A stretch of DNA of 64,000 bases from an uncultured Prevotellaceae bacterium (GCA_947304115.1 CAMZAE010000003.1:62001-126000), one strand, 5' to 3'; numbered from the stretch's first letter, positions 1 through 9,807 are shown. Translations and numbers: made by a program. The notes: generated from the sequence alone by a model not told the origin.

Positions 1-3000
1 GATTTGGACAATCTGAAAAACGAAATCCTTGCACAACTGAGCGGCATTGCCACCCAGAACGACCTTGACAGAGTGAAGAGCGAACTTCAGAGTGACATCA
101 GCGGTTTGCAGGGCGACCTCAGCAATCTCAGCACTGACTTCTATGATAAGATTATCCAACTCTATAAGGATATGGATGCTGGCGACAAGGCTATTGACGA
201 CAAGATTTACGAACTGGCACAGCAGGTTGCCGCCAACACACAGCACCTCGAAGACATCGACAAGGTTCTCCAGACAATGCATGAGAGATTCAACGACATG
301 GATGCAAGATTCGTGAACCGCGAGACCATCATGGCTTGGCTTCAAAACCTTTACAAGACTTTGAATGCAAAGATTGCTGCCGGTGGCGGTGCTGAAATCA
401 ACATCCAAGTTTTGAAGGACGAGATTAAGGACGACCTCGTTGAACTGCTTCCCGACATTATCACAAACACACTCGAAGGCAGCGAATTTAACTTCATCAC
501 AGAGGACGACCTCTCAGATTATGCAAAGAAGAGCGACCTTGACGACTATGCAAAGAAGAGTGCCCTCACCGCACTTGAGGAAGCCCTGACAGAACTGATT
601 AACGGCAAGGCTGATGCTGAAGAGTTCGCAAAAGCCGTTGAAGATATCGCTGAACAGGAAGCTCGCATACTGGCTCTCGAAGAAGGAACCGTCAAGATTG
701 GCGACTACGAGCTTGACAAGCAGGCTCTCAAAGATGCCATTGCCGATGCCATTGCCGATGCCAACACCAAGATTGGCACCATTCAGGATGCCGTTACCGC
801 AATCAACGGGAAGATCCCGACAATGGAGAACGACATCAGAGACCTGAAGACAGGCTTGCAGGAAGCCAAAGACAGACTTGCTGCCGTTGAGCCAAAGGTT
901 GAGGCTCTCACAAATGATGTCGCCAAGATTCAGTCATATCTTGCACAGCAGGTGACTGGCATTACCATCCAGGGCACAACCAACCCAATGTTCGGTACAT
1001 TCAGTATTCCTGCAAACATCCAGTCCAACGTTCTCGTTGCCTACTATGGCAGGCCCGACAACAAGATTGAGTTCCCCACCACCGACGATGCAAGCTACGT
1101 CCGCAAGGATGAGGTTCTCACCGACAAGGATTGGGAAATGATTGGCGGTGATGACATCGCTTTCACACAGAAGGCTAAAAAGGTTCTCATCAACGAGGGC
1201 ACAAACGGCAAGGCTTATGCCGGTAAGGTCTATGTTACCGTTAACCCGACATCTGCAAATGTTGCTGGTTTGAAACTGGACATCATCAATACACAGGACG
1301 AAGCTTCTCTCTTCAAACTGACAGAGCTTAAGAAGAGCTATGACAAGTTAGAGTTTGGCTACAGCCGTGCCGACAATGGCTTCTACGAGGCTGAGGCTTA
1401 TGTAGAGAAGAAAGACCTGGACGATGTGGAAAGGCCATTCAACGAACAGGCTATAAAGGATTTGGCTAAAGAAGCACAGAACGATCTTGAGCAGATTGTG
1501 AAGAACGCTCTGGCTCCTGGAAACACAGCCTTGGATAACCTGGCAACTAAGGTTTATGAGGTTGTCCGCACCCTGAGACTCGACAGAAGCGGTTTGAAGT
1601 GCCCGTTCAAGGACATCAATGGAAACGAACAGGCTGTTTACTCTCAGTACAATCTTGCAGCCACAGCCCTCAAGCCTCTCAGCTTAGAGTGGGGTAAATC
1701 ATTCAACTATGTGACTGTTCCTGGCTATGAGAAGGCAGAAAAGATGCTTAAGAAACTCTGCGACAAACTGACTGGCGTTGTCACATCAATTGAAGGTAAT
1801 AGAGAAATCAGCAAATTGTTCCGCGACCTTGAAGGACTCAACATCAAGCACGTTACTTTGAACGAGCTGAGTGATGCATACCTTGCCCAATTTGCGGTAG
1901 AAATCAATACTTCATTCACCATTGATGACGTAAGATACGACCTGGTATTGCCCGTAAATGTATGGGTTCCTGTTAAGTATGCTAAGAATTTGACCATTGG
2001 TGGCACACGTCTTAACGTCGAAGAAGCAGAAAGAGTTGACCTCGCATACTTCGATGAGAACATCGCCGTAAACGAAAAGAACGAACTCTTTAACAAGGTT
2101 AAGGCACAGGTTACAAAGCCCACTGTTGTTATCACAGAGGATGATGCTACAGGCGGCGTTACAAGCGTACTCGTTGTTCCCGTAAACGACCAAGCTGGTA
2201 CAATTCAAGGCTTCACGAAGTTCCCATTAGCTACTCCTGTTGATGTCGTCTCTGGAGAGATTCAGTTTGATGGTACTGGCATTGCCATGGTATCAGGCGG
2301 CAGCGTTGTTACAGCAGGTTACACTCAGAACGTGAACATTGACCAACTCAACTACTCATTCTTATTCTCAGGTAAGACATTCACGTATTATAAGAAAGTT
2401 GACTTCAGTGATGCCATCAAGGATCTTTGGGAGAATCAAGTTGGTGAAGCCATCGGCGACGTTAACGATATTCTTGACCAGCTCAATGAACTCATTGAAG
2501 ATGCTTTGAAGCTCAGAGAACTGATGGTAACATACGAGGGTAAGTACACCAACCTTGTAAACAACTACTTTGGAACAGATGGCAAGCTCCATGACTATCT
2601 GGACAAGATTAACAGTATCATTGTCAACTTCGTGAATGGTATCAACTGGCAGCTCGGTCCCTACATTGTAGCAGATGATGTTAAGGGCTTCAAGGTGCTG
2701 AGCGTTGAAAAGACAATGCCTACTGTTATGTCAAAGAGAGATTTGAAGCTCTATCCCACCTCGAAGAACATGGAAATCTTCTGTCCTTTCGCAAGGAAGC
2801 ACGTAGCAGTTACCAACGTCTTCAAGGGTGCTGCAAGTGCTCAGGCTGGTGATGCCGATTGTCTTGCCAAGCTGAAAGCTGCCAACACTGGCGACATGAA
2901 CAAAGTCATCGACGGTACTCAGCGCATGATTGAAGTTAACGGCATGGTAAGCGGCTACACTTACGAGGTTGCTTACTCTGTTCTCGACTTCGAAGGCAAC

Positions 3001-3036
3001 ATCTCAACCAGAAAGACCTACATCAAGATTAAATAA
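1..3036 (+). CDS. Large coiled-coil surface/fibre-like protein, 5' end probably outside the window
   Basis: ORF open to the window edge (first listed codon is TTG at 4); heptad-rich N-terminal half with LSDYAKKSDLDDYAKKSAL tail-fibre-like repeats; ends ISTRKTYIKIK. Confidence 0.75.
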   Translation, partial: DLDNLKNEILAQLSGIATQNDLDRVKSELQSDISGLQGDLSNLSTDFYDKIIQLYKDMDAGDKAIDDKIYELAQQVAANTQHLEDIDKVLQTMHERFNDMDARFVNRETIMAWLQNLYKTLNAKIAAGGGAEINIQVLKDEIKDDLVELLPDIITNTLEGSEFNFITEDDLSDYAKKSDLDDYAKKSALTALEEALTELINGKADAEEFAKAVEDIAEQEARILALEEGTVKIGDYELDKQALKDAIADAIADANTKIGTIQDAVTAINGKIPTMENDIRDLKTGLQEAKDRLAAVEPKVEALTNDVAKIQSYLAQQVTGITIQGTTNPMFGTFSIPANIQSNVLVAYYGRPDNKIEFPTTDDASYVRKDEVLTDKDWEMIGGDDIAFTQKAKKVLINEGTNGKAYAGKVYVTVNPTSANVAGLKLDIINTQDEASLFKLTELKKSYDKLEFGYSRADNGFYEAEAYVEKKDLDDVERPFNEQAIKDLAKEAQNDLEQIVKNALAPGNTALDNLATKVYEVVRTLRLDRSGLKCPFKDINGNEQAVYSQYNLAATALKPLSLEWGKSFNYVTVPGYEKAEKMLKKLCDKLTGVVTSIEGNREISKLFRDLEGLNIKHVTLNELSDAYLAQFAVEINTSFTIDDVRYDLVLPVNVWVPVKYAKNLTIGGTRLNVEEAERVDLAYFDENIAVNEKNELFNKVKAQVTKPTVVITEDDATGGVTSVLVVPVNDQAGTIQGFTKFPLATPVDVVSGEIQFDGTGIAMVSGGSVVTAGYTQNVNIDQLNYSFLFSGKTFTYYKKVDFSDAIKDLWENQVGEAIGDVNDILDQLNELIEDALKLRELMVTYEGKYTNLVNNYFGTDGKLHDYLDKINSIIVNFVNGINWQLGPYIVADDVKGFKVLSVEKTMPTVMSKRDLKLYPTSKNMEIFCPFARKHVAVTNVFKGAASAQAGDADCLAKLKAANTGDMNKVIDGTQRMIEVNGMVSGYTYEVAYSVLDFEGNISTRKTYIKIK

Positions 3037-3063
3037 CCCCTCTTTCTGAACTAAATAAATATA

Positions 3064-4236
3064 ATGATTATGAAACTAAGGAATATATTCATGTCAGTTG
3101 TTCTGCTTGCCGGATGCGTCACTGCATCCGCGCAGCAGACGCAGACTGCGCCGCAGACAGATGCAAAGGCTGCGGAGAATACCTGTGAGGCATTCAATCC
3201 CCATTGGTATGTTCAGGCTCAGATAGGCGGACAGTACACACTTGGTGAAGTGGACTTCGGAGACCTGCTCTCTGGTAACTTCCAGGCTGCTGTTGGCTAC
3301 AACTTCTCTCCCGTATGGGGTTTGCGTTTGGCTATTGATTCTTGGCAGAGCAAGGGCGGTACAGACCTTGGCTACCTCGGCCTTGGCACACAGAAATGGA
3401 AGTACAACTTCATTGCTCCCACACTTGACGTTACCTGCGACCTGACCAACTGGATTTACGGCTACAATCCCGACCGCGTCTGCAACTTCGGTCTGTTGGC
3501 AGGTATGGGCGCTAACATCGGATGGAACAACGATGAAGCAGCAAGCGTAAGAAATCTCATCTTCGCCACAGGCGGCGCAGCCATGGATCCGGCACACACC
3601 ATGTCTCTGCTTTGGGACGGCACAAAGACACGCTTCGTAGGTCGCTTCGGCGCTTACCTCGACTTCAAGGTGAGCCGTCGCGTTGCCCTCGGTCTTGAGG
3701 TGAACTGCAACGCCACATCCGACCACTACAACTCCAAGAAGGCAGGCAATGCCGACTGGTACTTCAATGCATTGGCAGGTGTAAAGGTTAAGCTTGGCAA
3801 GCTCGCCAAGAAGTCCGCAGCAGAGCCTATTGTCATTGAGAAAATCGTCGAGAAGATCGTCGAGAAGCCCGTTGAGAAGATTGTCTATAAGGAGCCAGAG
3901 GCACCGCAGCGCGAGCCGTTGCGCCGTGACATCTTCTTCACACTCCGTGGCTCAGAGGTTAGCAGAACCGAGATGGCCAAGGTGGAGGACGTTGTGGCTT
4001 ACCTCAACAAGTATCCCGAAGCCAAGGTGTCCGTTACCGGCTATGCAGACAAAAACACTGGCAATCCCAGAATCAACGTCGGTTATGCCCAGAAGCGTGC
4101 CCAGGTTATTGCCAACCTGCTGACAAACAAATTCGGCATTTCCAGCAGCCGCATTATGGTTGACAGCAAGGGCGACACCGTTCAGCCCTACGAGCAGAAC
4201 GACCTCAACCGCGTTACCATCTGCATTGCAGAATAA
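3064..4236 (+). CDS. OmpA-family outer membrane protein (beta-barrel plus C-terminal OmpA peptidoglycan-binding domain)
   Basis: Signal peptide MKLRNIFMSVVLLAGCVTASAQ; IVEKIVEKPVEKIVYKEPE linker; C-terminal VSVTGYADKNTGNPRINVGYAQKRAQ. Confidence 0.9.
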   Translation: MIMKLRNIFMSVVLLAGCVTASAQQTQTAPQTDAKAAENTCEAFNPHWYVQAQIGGQYTLGEVDFGDLLSGNFQAAVGYNFSPVWGLRLAIDSWQSKGGTDLGYLGLGTQKWKYNFIAPTLDVTCDLTNWIYGYNPDRVCNFGLLAGMGANIGWNNDEAASVRNLIFATGGAAMDPAHTMSLLWDGTKTRFVGRFGAYLDFKVSRRVALGLEVNCNATSDHYNSKKAGNADWYFNALAGVKVKLGKLAKKSAAEPIVIEKIVEKIVEKPVEKIVYKEPEAPQREPLRRDIFFTLRGSEVSRTEMAKVEDVVAYLNKYPEAKVSVTGYADKNTGNPRINVGYAQKRAQVIANLLTNKFGISSSRIMVDSKGDTVQPYEQNDLNRVTICIAE

Positions 4237-4265
4237 CAACTAACAAAATCTCATAAACAACACAC

Positions 4266-4306
4266 TTCCCCCCGTCATTCCGTTACAGGCGTAGTGGCGG
4301 GGGGAA
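4266..4306 (+). terminator. Hairpin after the OmpA-family gene
   Basis: TTCCCCCCG ... CGGGGGGAA, 9-bp stem followed by TAATTAT. Confidence 0.5.
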
Positions 4307-4322
4307 TAATTATCAAAGGACG

Positions 4323-5537
4323 ATGAGAAGACTCTACACATTATTTATTCTTGCCTTGCTCAACATATCGTATGCAACAGCACAGGGCAGGGGATCTGGA
4401 CTTGTTGATGGCGATAATTACTATCGTGTCCGCAATTTTGGCTCAGACCGCTATGTCTATGTCAGGGACGACTTTGACGATTCTGACATCTTTCGTCAGA
4501 AAGCCGACTTCCAGGCTATCGAGTTATGGAAGGATGCAAGCAAAACAATCTACGACCCTGCCAGCGTTATCTTAATACACAGGTACGAAAACGGACATTA
4601 CAACCTTCAGGCTCAAGGCACAGGTGTATTAGAGCTTACGGGCCATGCTGTCCAAATAAGCAACAGGTTGTCCGATGGGACATACAAGGTTTTTGCCACA
4701 GAGAAGAATACAACTGTATATCTTGCCGAAGAAAGGACAACATCAGGGAATCAAGGCAAGTTGGGAACAAACAACAATCAAGAAAAGTACCGCAAATGGA
4801 TTGTTGATAAGATTGAAACGAACAGTGCCACCAACTACTTTGGCATCAAGCCAACCATCACGTTGAACGGCAAATACTACCATCCATTCTATGCCGCTTT
4901 CCCATTCAGGACAGCTTCTACCGGTATGCATGTCTATTATGTCAGCAAGGTTTCTGGTAACAAGGCAACATTGAAAGAAATAGAAGGCAATATACCGGCC
5001 AGCACACCTGTCATCATCGAATGTGCTTCAGCCGACCCATCCAACAACCGCTTAGAGCTTCTCACATCCCAACCCGCCGCAATCAATGGTAACAAGCTGG
5101 TAGGCGTTTATTTCTGCAACGGTGAACGCGACTGGAAATCTGTGAATGCGTACAAGCGTTTCGATGCCTCTACGATGCGCGTCCTCACGCCAGCCAACGG
5201 TCAACTTATCCTAAGCAACAACGAAACAAGCTTGCTTAACTCGCAAGTCTTAGAACAGATAGAAGTCACAGACTGGGATTCGGAAGACGAAGACGATATC
5301 GAGATTGCGTGCATTCCCGCCAACACTTGCTACCTTAAAGCAGACGCTGGCACGCCCGATGTTCTTGAGATCAAATTCGAGGCAGTGGGCATTGAGGACA
5401 TTATCGCCAATCAGACAGAGAAGTCTGCGAAAGGCGTCTATACGCTCAGCGGCACACAACTCCGCGCCACAAACGATGTTCAGGGCTTGCCCGCAGGACT
5501 GTATATCGTGGGTGGAGTAAAAGTCGCCATTAAATAA
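4323..5537 (+). CDS. Secreted protein of unknown function with short C-terminal sorting-like tail
   Basis: Signal peptide; C-terminus GVYTLSGTQLRATNDVQGLPAGLYIVGGVKVAIK. Confidence 0.75.
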   Translation: MRRLYTLFILALLNISYATAQGRGSGLVDGDNYYRVRNFGSDRYVYVRDDFDDSDIFRQKADFQAIELWKDASKTIYDPASVILIHRYENGHYNLQAQGTGVLELTGHAVQISNRLSDGTYKVFATEKNTTVYLAEERTTSGNQGKLGTNNNQEKYRKWIVDKIETNSATNYFGIKPTITLNGKYYHPFYAAFPFRTASTGMHVYYVSKVSGNKATLKEIEGNIPASTPVIIECASADPSNNRLELLTSQPAAINGNKLVGVYFCNGERDWKSVNAYKRFDASTMRVLTPANGQLILSNNETSLLNSQVLEQIEVTDWDSEDEDDIEIACIPANTCYLKADAGTPDVLEIKFEAVGIEDIIANQTEKSAKGVYTLSGTQLRATNDVQGLPAGLYIVGGVKVAIK

Positions 5538-5570
5538 AAGCCTCCCCTACCCCCTCCAAAGGAGGAGAAA
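5537..5570. repeat. Family A palindromic repeat (intergenic copy)
   Basis: AAAAGCCTCCCCTACCCCCTCCAAAGGAGGAG, related to copies at 9856, 30254, 40748 and 41776. Confidence 0.6.
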
Positions 5571-5601
5571 ATAACACATTATTTCAAAAAAGAAGATAAC
5601 G

Positions 5602-6807
5602 ATGAAGAAGCTTGGCATATTCTTTTCCTTTTTGATGCTGGCGACAGTCGTTTCAGCCCAGTTTATAGGCGAAGGGACATTTACGCTGGACAAGAAAGAA
5701 GGCATCCTGAACCACATGGACGTTGGCATCAGTGTGGGCACTTTGGGCATAGGCATCGACTTGGCAGTGCCCGTCACAGACTATGTCCGCATCCGTGCCG
5801 GCTACAACTATATGCCACGCTTCACGCTCCACTCAGACTTCAACATTGAGACGAGCAACGGCAGTTTTAGTAATCTCTTATCGAAAGTTGACAAAATTAA
5901 CGACAAGCTTGCCGAGTACAACCTTGACTTGAACAGCCCAGGCTTAGAGGAATATCAGGCGATGTACGATAAATTCAGCAAGCTTGAGCAGCGCGATTAC
6001 GTAACGATGGGCCTTAAGCCCAACTTGCACCAGTTCAAGTTCCTGGTAGATGTGTTGCCTTTCAAGAACAACAAGCATTGGAGCTTCACGGCCGGCTTCT
6101 TCATAGGGCCGCCCGACGTGGGCGATGCCTGCAACCTGGAAAAGGAGACACTTATCCTGGAGGGCATCAATACGTATAACGCCATTTACAGAGACTATCC
6201 CGCCAAGGGCATCAATGGAGCTTTTTTGCATTCCGACGGCAATGCAAAGGACGATCCCTTCTTCAAGTTTGGCTTGGCAGGCTTCAACCTTGGCACGTTT
6301 GCCGACGGCACCAAGGCCATGATGGTGCCAGGCAAGGATGCCACGGTGCGTGCCGACATGCGTGTCAGCAAGTTCCGTCCCTATCTGGGCCTCGGCTACA
6401 ACACCCACTTGTCCCGTAACAGGAAATGGAAGCTTAACGTCGATGCAGGCGTTCTGTTCCTTTGCGGCTCGCCCAGCGTCTATGTTGACAATGTGTACAA
6501 GATTGACGCGAAACCCTTAGACATAGAATATATCTATGACGATTATGGTTGGGTGGTGGACAAGATTGACCACGGAGGTATTGGCTTTGATATTGACGAC
6601 TGTTACTATGGTGACATTGTGCGTCATTTCTATGATGCGGAAACCGGGGAAGAAGGCTACATGTATAGCGGAGAACTGCTGGACCATGTTGATATGGTGC
6701 ATGACCTGCACGACATCCCTGGCAAGGTGGGCGACATGGTCAACACCATCTCCAAGTTAAAGGTCTATCCCAACCTGTCGGTGACAGTCTCGTACAGATT
6801 GTTCTAA
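5602..6807 (+). CDS. Putative outer-membrane beta-barrel protein
   Basis: Signal peptide MKKLGIFFSFLMLATVVSAQ; alternating aromatic strands; ends YPNLSVTVSYRLF. Confidence 0.65.
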   Translation: MKKLGIFFSFLMLATVVSAQFIGEGTFTLDKKEGILNHMDVGISVGTLGIGIDLAVPVTDYVRIRAGYNYMPRFTLHSDFNIETSNGSFSNLLSKVDKINDKLAEYNLDLNSPGLEEYQAMYDKFSKLEQRDYVTMGLKPNLHQFKFLVDVLPFKNNKHWSFTAGFFIGPPDVGDACNLEKETLILEGINTYNAIYRDYPAKGINGAFLHSDGNAKDDPFFKFGLAGFNLGTFADGTKAMMVPGKDATVRADMRVSKFRPYLGLGYNTHLSRNRKWKLNVDAGVLFLCGSPSVYVDNVYKIDAKPLDIEYIYDDYGWVVDKIDHGGIGFDIDDCYYGDIVRHFYDAETGEEGYMYSGELLDHVDMVHDLHDIPGKVGDMVNTISKLKVYPNLSVTVSYRLF

Positions 6808-6828
6808 CAGTCTTCTTTTTCTTGTAAA

Positions 6829-6968
6829 CAACGGATTTAACGGATTAAACGGATTTGTCTCTAATTTGTTTCGGATTTAACAGATTCCCCTTGCCGAGGC
6901 AATCTGCTAAATCCGAATGAAATACCATGACAGGCGAGTCAATCCGTTCAATCCGTTTAATCTGTGGT
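6829..6968. repeat. CGGATTAA-type inverted repeat cluster, copy 1
   Basis: AACGGATTTAACGGATTAAACGGATTTG opposed by TCAATCCGTTCAATCCGTTTAATCTGTGG; inner pair CGGATTTAACAGATT / AATCTGCTAAATCCG. Confidence 0.75.
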
Positions 6969-7079
6969 TTAGAAGGGGCCGAAGCCCATGCAACTTGTAG
7001 TGGTCAGTGCGGTAAGGAAGGCGGTGAGCGCGGCTACTAACACCTTCGCCACAAGCTCTACGATTTTATTCTTGTTCAT
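6969..7079 (-). CDS. Smalltalk-like micro-protein, 36 aa
   Basis: Hand translation: MNKNKIVELVAKVLVAALTAFLTALTTTSCMGFGPF*; hydrophobic segment and Cys near C-terminus; adjacent to HU-like and P5-like genes, as in known smalltalk contexts; below the length cutoff of the supplied track. Confidence 0.7.
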   Translation of the reverse strand: MNKNKIVELVAKVLVAALTAFLTALTTTSCMGFGPF

Positions 7080-7095
7080 AGTGTCTGTTTTTTTG

Positions 7096-7150
7096 AACAC
7101 GGATTGAACGGATTAAACAGATTTGCTTTTAATCCGTTTAATCCGTGGTT
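7096..7150. repeat. CGGATTAA-type inverted repeat cluster, copy 2
   Basis: AACACGGATTGAACGGATTAAACAG ... TTTTAATCCGTTTAATCCGTGGTT. Confidence 0.75.
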
Positions 7151-7156
7151 AAAAGG

Positions 7157-7555
7157 TTAGATTAGTTTATAGAGGCTGAAACCTCTGATGATTGTTGCAT
7201 CGTCGAGCAGCACACCGCATTCCTGCCTTGCCATCGCCTTGACGAGCAGGGGCCAGTCGCCTTCGGTGAGGCGTTGCATGGCGCCGAAGCCTGTCAAGAG
7301 GCAGACGTTGCGGATGTACTGTTCGGTGTTGTTTTCGGTGGACGGTGCCCAGCGGCTGACGATGTGCCTTACGCAGACAGCCTTGTAGCGGCGGGCGTAG
7401 GTGCGGAGGATGCAGAAGGCGGCGCGAAGCCCCCACTCTGTCTTCTCAAACTGTACAAACTTTCTGTCGGCCTGCAATGCCGATTGTCCTATCCAGTTGG
7501 TAGCAGCAACCCGCCGAATGTTCAGCGGGTTGCAGTTGCGTAGTCCTCGTGTCAT
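7157..7555 (-). CDS. Phage structural protein P5-like / lysozyme-like protein
   Basis: MTRGLRNCNPLNIRRV...W.GQ...FVQFEKTEWGLRAAFCILRTY, typical of Bacteroidales P5-like proteins; start set at the ATG at 7555. Confidence 0.75.
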   Translation of the reverse strand: MTRGLRNCNPLNIRRVAATNWIGQSALQADRKFVQFEKTEWGLRAAFCILRTYARRYKAVCVRHIVSRWAPSTENNTEQYIRNVCLLTGFGAMQRLTEGDWPLLVKAMARQECGVLLDDATIIRGFSLYKLI

Positions 7556-7559
7556 GGCT

Positions 7560-8021
7560 TTACTCCATTCCCTGGATAGTTTCCTCGTTGCGGACGATGT
7601 CGATGGCATCAGCCTGGGCTTCTCTGCTGGGAACAAGCTGGAAGGTTGCTTCGCTTCGGAGGTTCTCGAAGGCCTTGCCTGGCTTCCAACTGACATTCAC
7701 TTCCTTGATGTTGTTGGCAGAGAACCCGTCGGTGGTCTTTGCCCCTTCGGTCTTGAGGCGTGGCTGGAAGTCGCCAAGTTCGCCAAGCTTGACGCGCTTG
7801 CCCTCGAGCATGAGTTCGCGAAGGCAACTGACAGCGATGGTCAGGAGTCCGACGATGTCGCCCTTCTTATAGACGCTGCCGTGGCTGGCGACGTGCTTGG
7901 CAAAGGCATTGATGTCGATGACCTCATTCACTTGTGCCACACCGTAGGCCTTGGTCTCGGTGATGTTTGCCTTCTTGGTTCCAGGGGTGGTTGACATGAT
8001 TGCGATACTGTAGTTAATCAT
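7560..8021 (-). CDS. Divergent HU-like DNA-binding protein
   Basis: MINYSIAIM start; ...KRVKLGELGDFQPRLKTEG... HU fold signature. Confidence 0.8.
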   Translation of the reverse strand: MINYSIAIMSTTPGTKKANITETKAYGVAQVNEVIDINAFAKHVASHGSVYKKGDIVGLLTIAVSCLRELMLEGKRVKLGELGDFQPRLKTEGAKTTDGFSANNIKEVNVSWKPGKAFENLRSEATFQLVPSREAQADAIDIVRNEETIQGME

Positions 8022-8216
8022 AGCTTTTGTTTTTGGGGTGTTAATAATGGTTGTTAATCGTTTTTAGAAGCGCTTCTGTTATTATATACAGTCCAACCTG
8101 TCATTTGTTAACCCCTGGAGTGGATTTTTTCATCCTCTGTTGCAAAAAAAATGCTTCCCTTCATTATATATTTATTATGCGCAGGCGCACGCGGACGCAC
8201 GCTTGCGCGTGTATAG

Positions 8217-8302
8217 AAACGCCCTGTGGAGAGATGGCCAACGCCGCGTGCGGCGTTGGCCATCTCTCCACAGGGCGTTTGGCATCTCTCCACAGGGCGT
8301 TT
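8217..8302. repeat. Perfect 31-bp inverted repeat plus a third partial arm
   Basis: AAACGCCCTGTGGAGAGATGGCCAACGCCGC (8217-8247), GT, exact reverse complement at 8250-8280, then GGCATCTCTCCACAGGGCGTTT. Confidence 0.95.
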
Positions 8303-8343
8303 TATGACACCCCCTTGCGCGGGTGTGGAAAGGACACAAAAAA

Positions 8344-8370
8344 AGCCCTTCTCTTATGCGGAGAAGGGCT
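8344..8370 (-). terminator. Rho-independent terminator of the HU gene
   Basis: AGCCCTTCTC ... GAGAAGGGCT stem with A-tract on its + strand 5' side (U-tract for the minus-strand transcript). Confidence 0.75.
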
Positions 8371-8388
8371 GTAGGAGAGCGGTTTCCT

Positions 8389-8652
8389 TTAGAATGCCAG
8401 CTCAGAACCAGCCTTGAACTTAACCACCTTCTTTGCAGGGATGGTGATAGCCTCCTTGGTTGCGGGGTTGATGCCCTTGCGTGCGTCACGCTTTGCAACA
8501 GAGAAAGTACCGAAGCCCACGAGAACCACCTTCTCACCCTTCTTCACTGCGCCCTTGATAGCGTCCAGAGTTGCATCCAGAGCCTTCTTTGCGTCAACCT
8601 TGCTCATGCCAGCGCCCTCGGCGATCTTGGCAACTAATTCAGTCTTGTTCAT
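8389..8652 (-). CDS. hup: HU family DNA-binding protein
   Basis: MNKTELVAKIAEGAGMSKVDAKKALDATLDAIKGAVKKGEKVVLVGFGTFSVAKRDARKGINPATKEAITIPAKKVVKFKAG. Confidence 0.95.
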   Translation of the reverse strand: MNKTELVAKIAEGAGMSKVDAKKALDATLDAIKGAVKKGEKVVLVGFGTFSVAKRDARKGINPATKEAITIPAKKVVKFKAGSELAF

Positions 8653-8832
8653 AATTAATTTGTTAATTTGTTTGTAATAAGGTTTTTGAAAAATGTGCTA
8701 TTTCTTCAGATTTTCAAGACAAATTTAGGCAAAGTTGGCTGAACCACAAAGCTTTTCGCAAAAAAAATGCTATAAATAGTGAAAAATCTTTATATAAAGC
8801 CTTTTTTCGCCCCTTAATACGCCTATTTTTCG

Positions 8833-8840
8833 TACCTTTG
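8833..8840 (+). promoter_or_regulatory. Bacteroidota -7 element (TAnnTTTG)
   Basis: TACCTTTG upstream of the rhomboid gene. Confidence 0.6.
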
Positions 8841-8871
8841 CACCCAAAATATAACATTTTGTCCATCAGCA

Positions 8872-9807
8872 ATGAACACAATGCCTCCTATCACAAAGAA
8901 CCTGCTCATCATCAATGTGCTGTGCTTCTTCGCAAGTCTTGCCTTTGCATCGCACGGCATAGATGTTGACGAACTGTTCGGCCTGCATTTCATACTCGCC
9001 AGCCATTTCCGTCCCTGGCAGCTCTTCACCTATATGTTCATGCACGCCAGTTGGCAGCACCTTTTCTTCAACATGTTCGCCGTCTGGATGTTCGGACGCA
9101 TCATGGAGCAGACAATGGGCAGGAACCGTTTCCTCTTCTATTACCTCACCTGCGGTCTCGGCGCAGGACTGGCACAAGAATTGGTGCAACTGGCCGAGTA
9201 CTGGTACTACGGCTTCGGCAGCTACGAGCAGGTGGCTATGGGCGACGGCATCGTGGCGATGGCAGACTACCTGAACCGCTGGAACACGGTCGGCGCATCG
9301 GGCGCCGTCTATGGCATCCTGCTTTCCTTCGGCATGACGTATCCCGATGAGCGCATGTTCATCTTCCCCATACCCATACCCATCAGGGCCAAATACTTCG
9401 TCATGGGCTATGCTGTCATAGAACTCCTCTCCGCCCTCTCGCAGAAAGGCGACGGCGTGGCACACATGGCACACCTGGGCGGCATGCTCGTCGGCCTGCT
9501 GTTGCTCCTGTACTGGCGCGGCGGGAATGGCGGCAACCGACGGGGCGGCTACAGAAGCTACAGGCGGGACAGCGGTTCGTGGGACGGTTTCCGCCAATGG
9601 TTCGTTTCGCTGTTCAAGAAACGGGAACCGCACATCGATGTCACCTACGGCGGACGCTACGGACAGGAGGCTGCCTATCGCCAGCAGAAAAAGGAGCAGG
9701 AGGAAGAACTCAACCGCATCCTCGACAAAGTGAAGAAGAACGGCTACGAGGGCCTCACACCAGAGGAAAAGAGACGGCTCTTCGACATCACAAAGCCTCA
9801 CCCCTAA
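8872..9807 (+). CDS. Rhomboid family intramembrane serine protease
   Basis: HASWQHLFFNMFAVWMFG, GASGAVYGILLSFG, HMAHLGGMLVG. Confidence 0.92.
   Translation: MNTMPPITKNLLIINVLCFFASLAFASHGIDVDELFGLHFILASHFRPWQLFTYMFMHASWQHLFFNMFAVWMFGRIMEQTMGRNRFLFYYLTCGLGAGLAQELVQLAEYWYYGFGSYEQVAMGDGIVAMADYLNRWNTVGASGAVYGILLSFGMTYPDERMFIFPIPIPIRAKYFVMGYAVIELLSALSQKGDGVAHMAHLGGMLVGLLLLLYWRGGNGGNRRGGYRSYRRDSGSWDGFRQWFVSLFKKREPHIDVTYGGRYGQEAAYRQQKKEQEEELNRILDKVKKNGYEGLTPEEKRRLFDITKPHP

Noticed and set aside
8051-8637. ORFs across the palindrome region 8051-8637 on both strands
   Set aside because: Translations are of the palindrome and of hup in the wrong frame; the near-identical peptides on both strands (CGEMANAA.GVGHLSTGR) reflect the inverted repeat.
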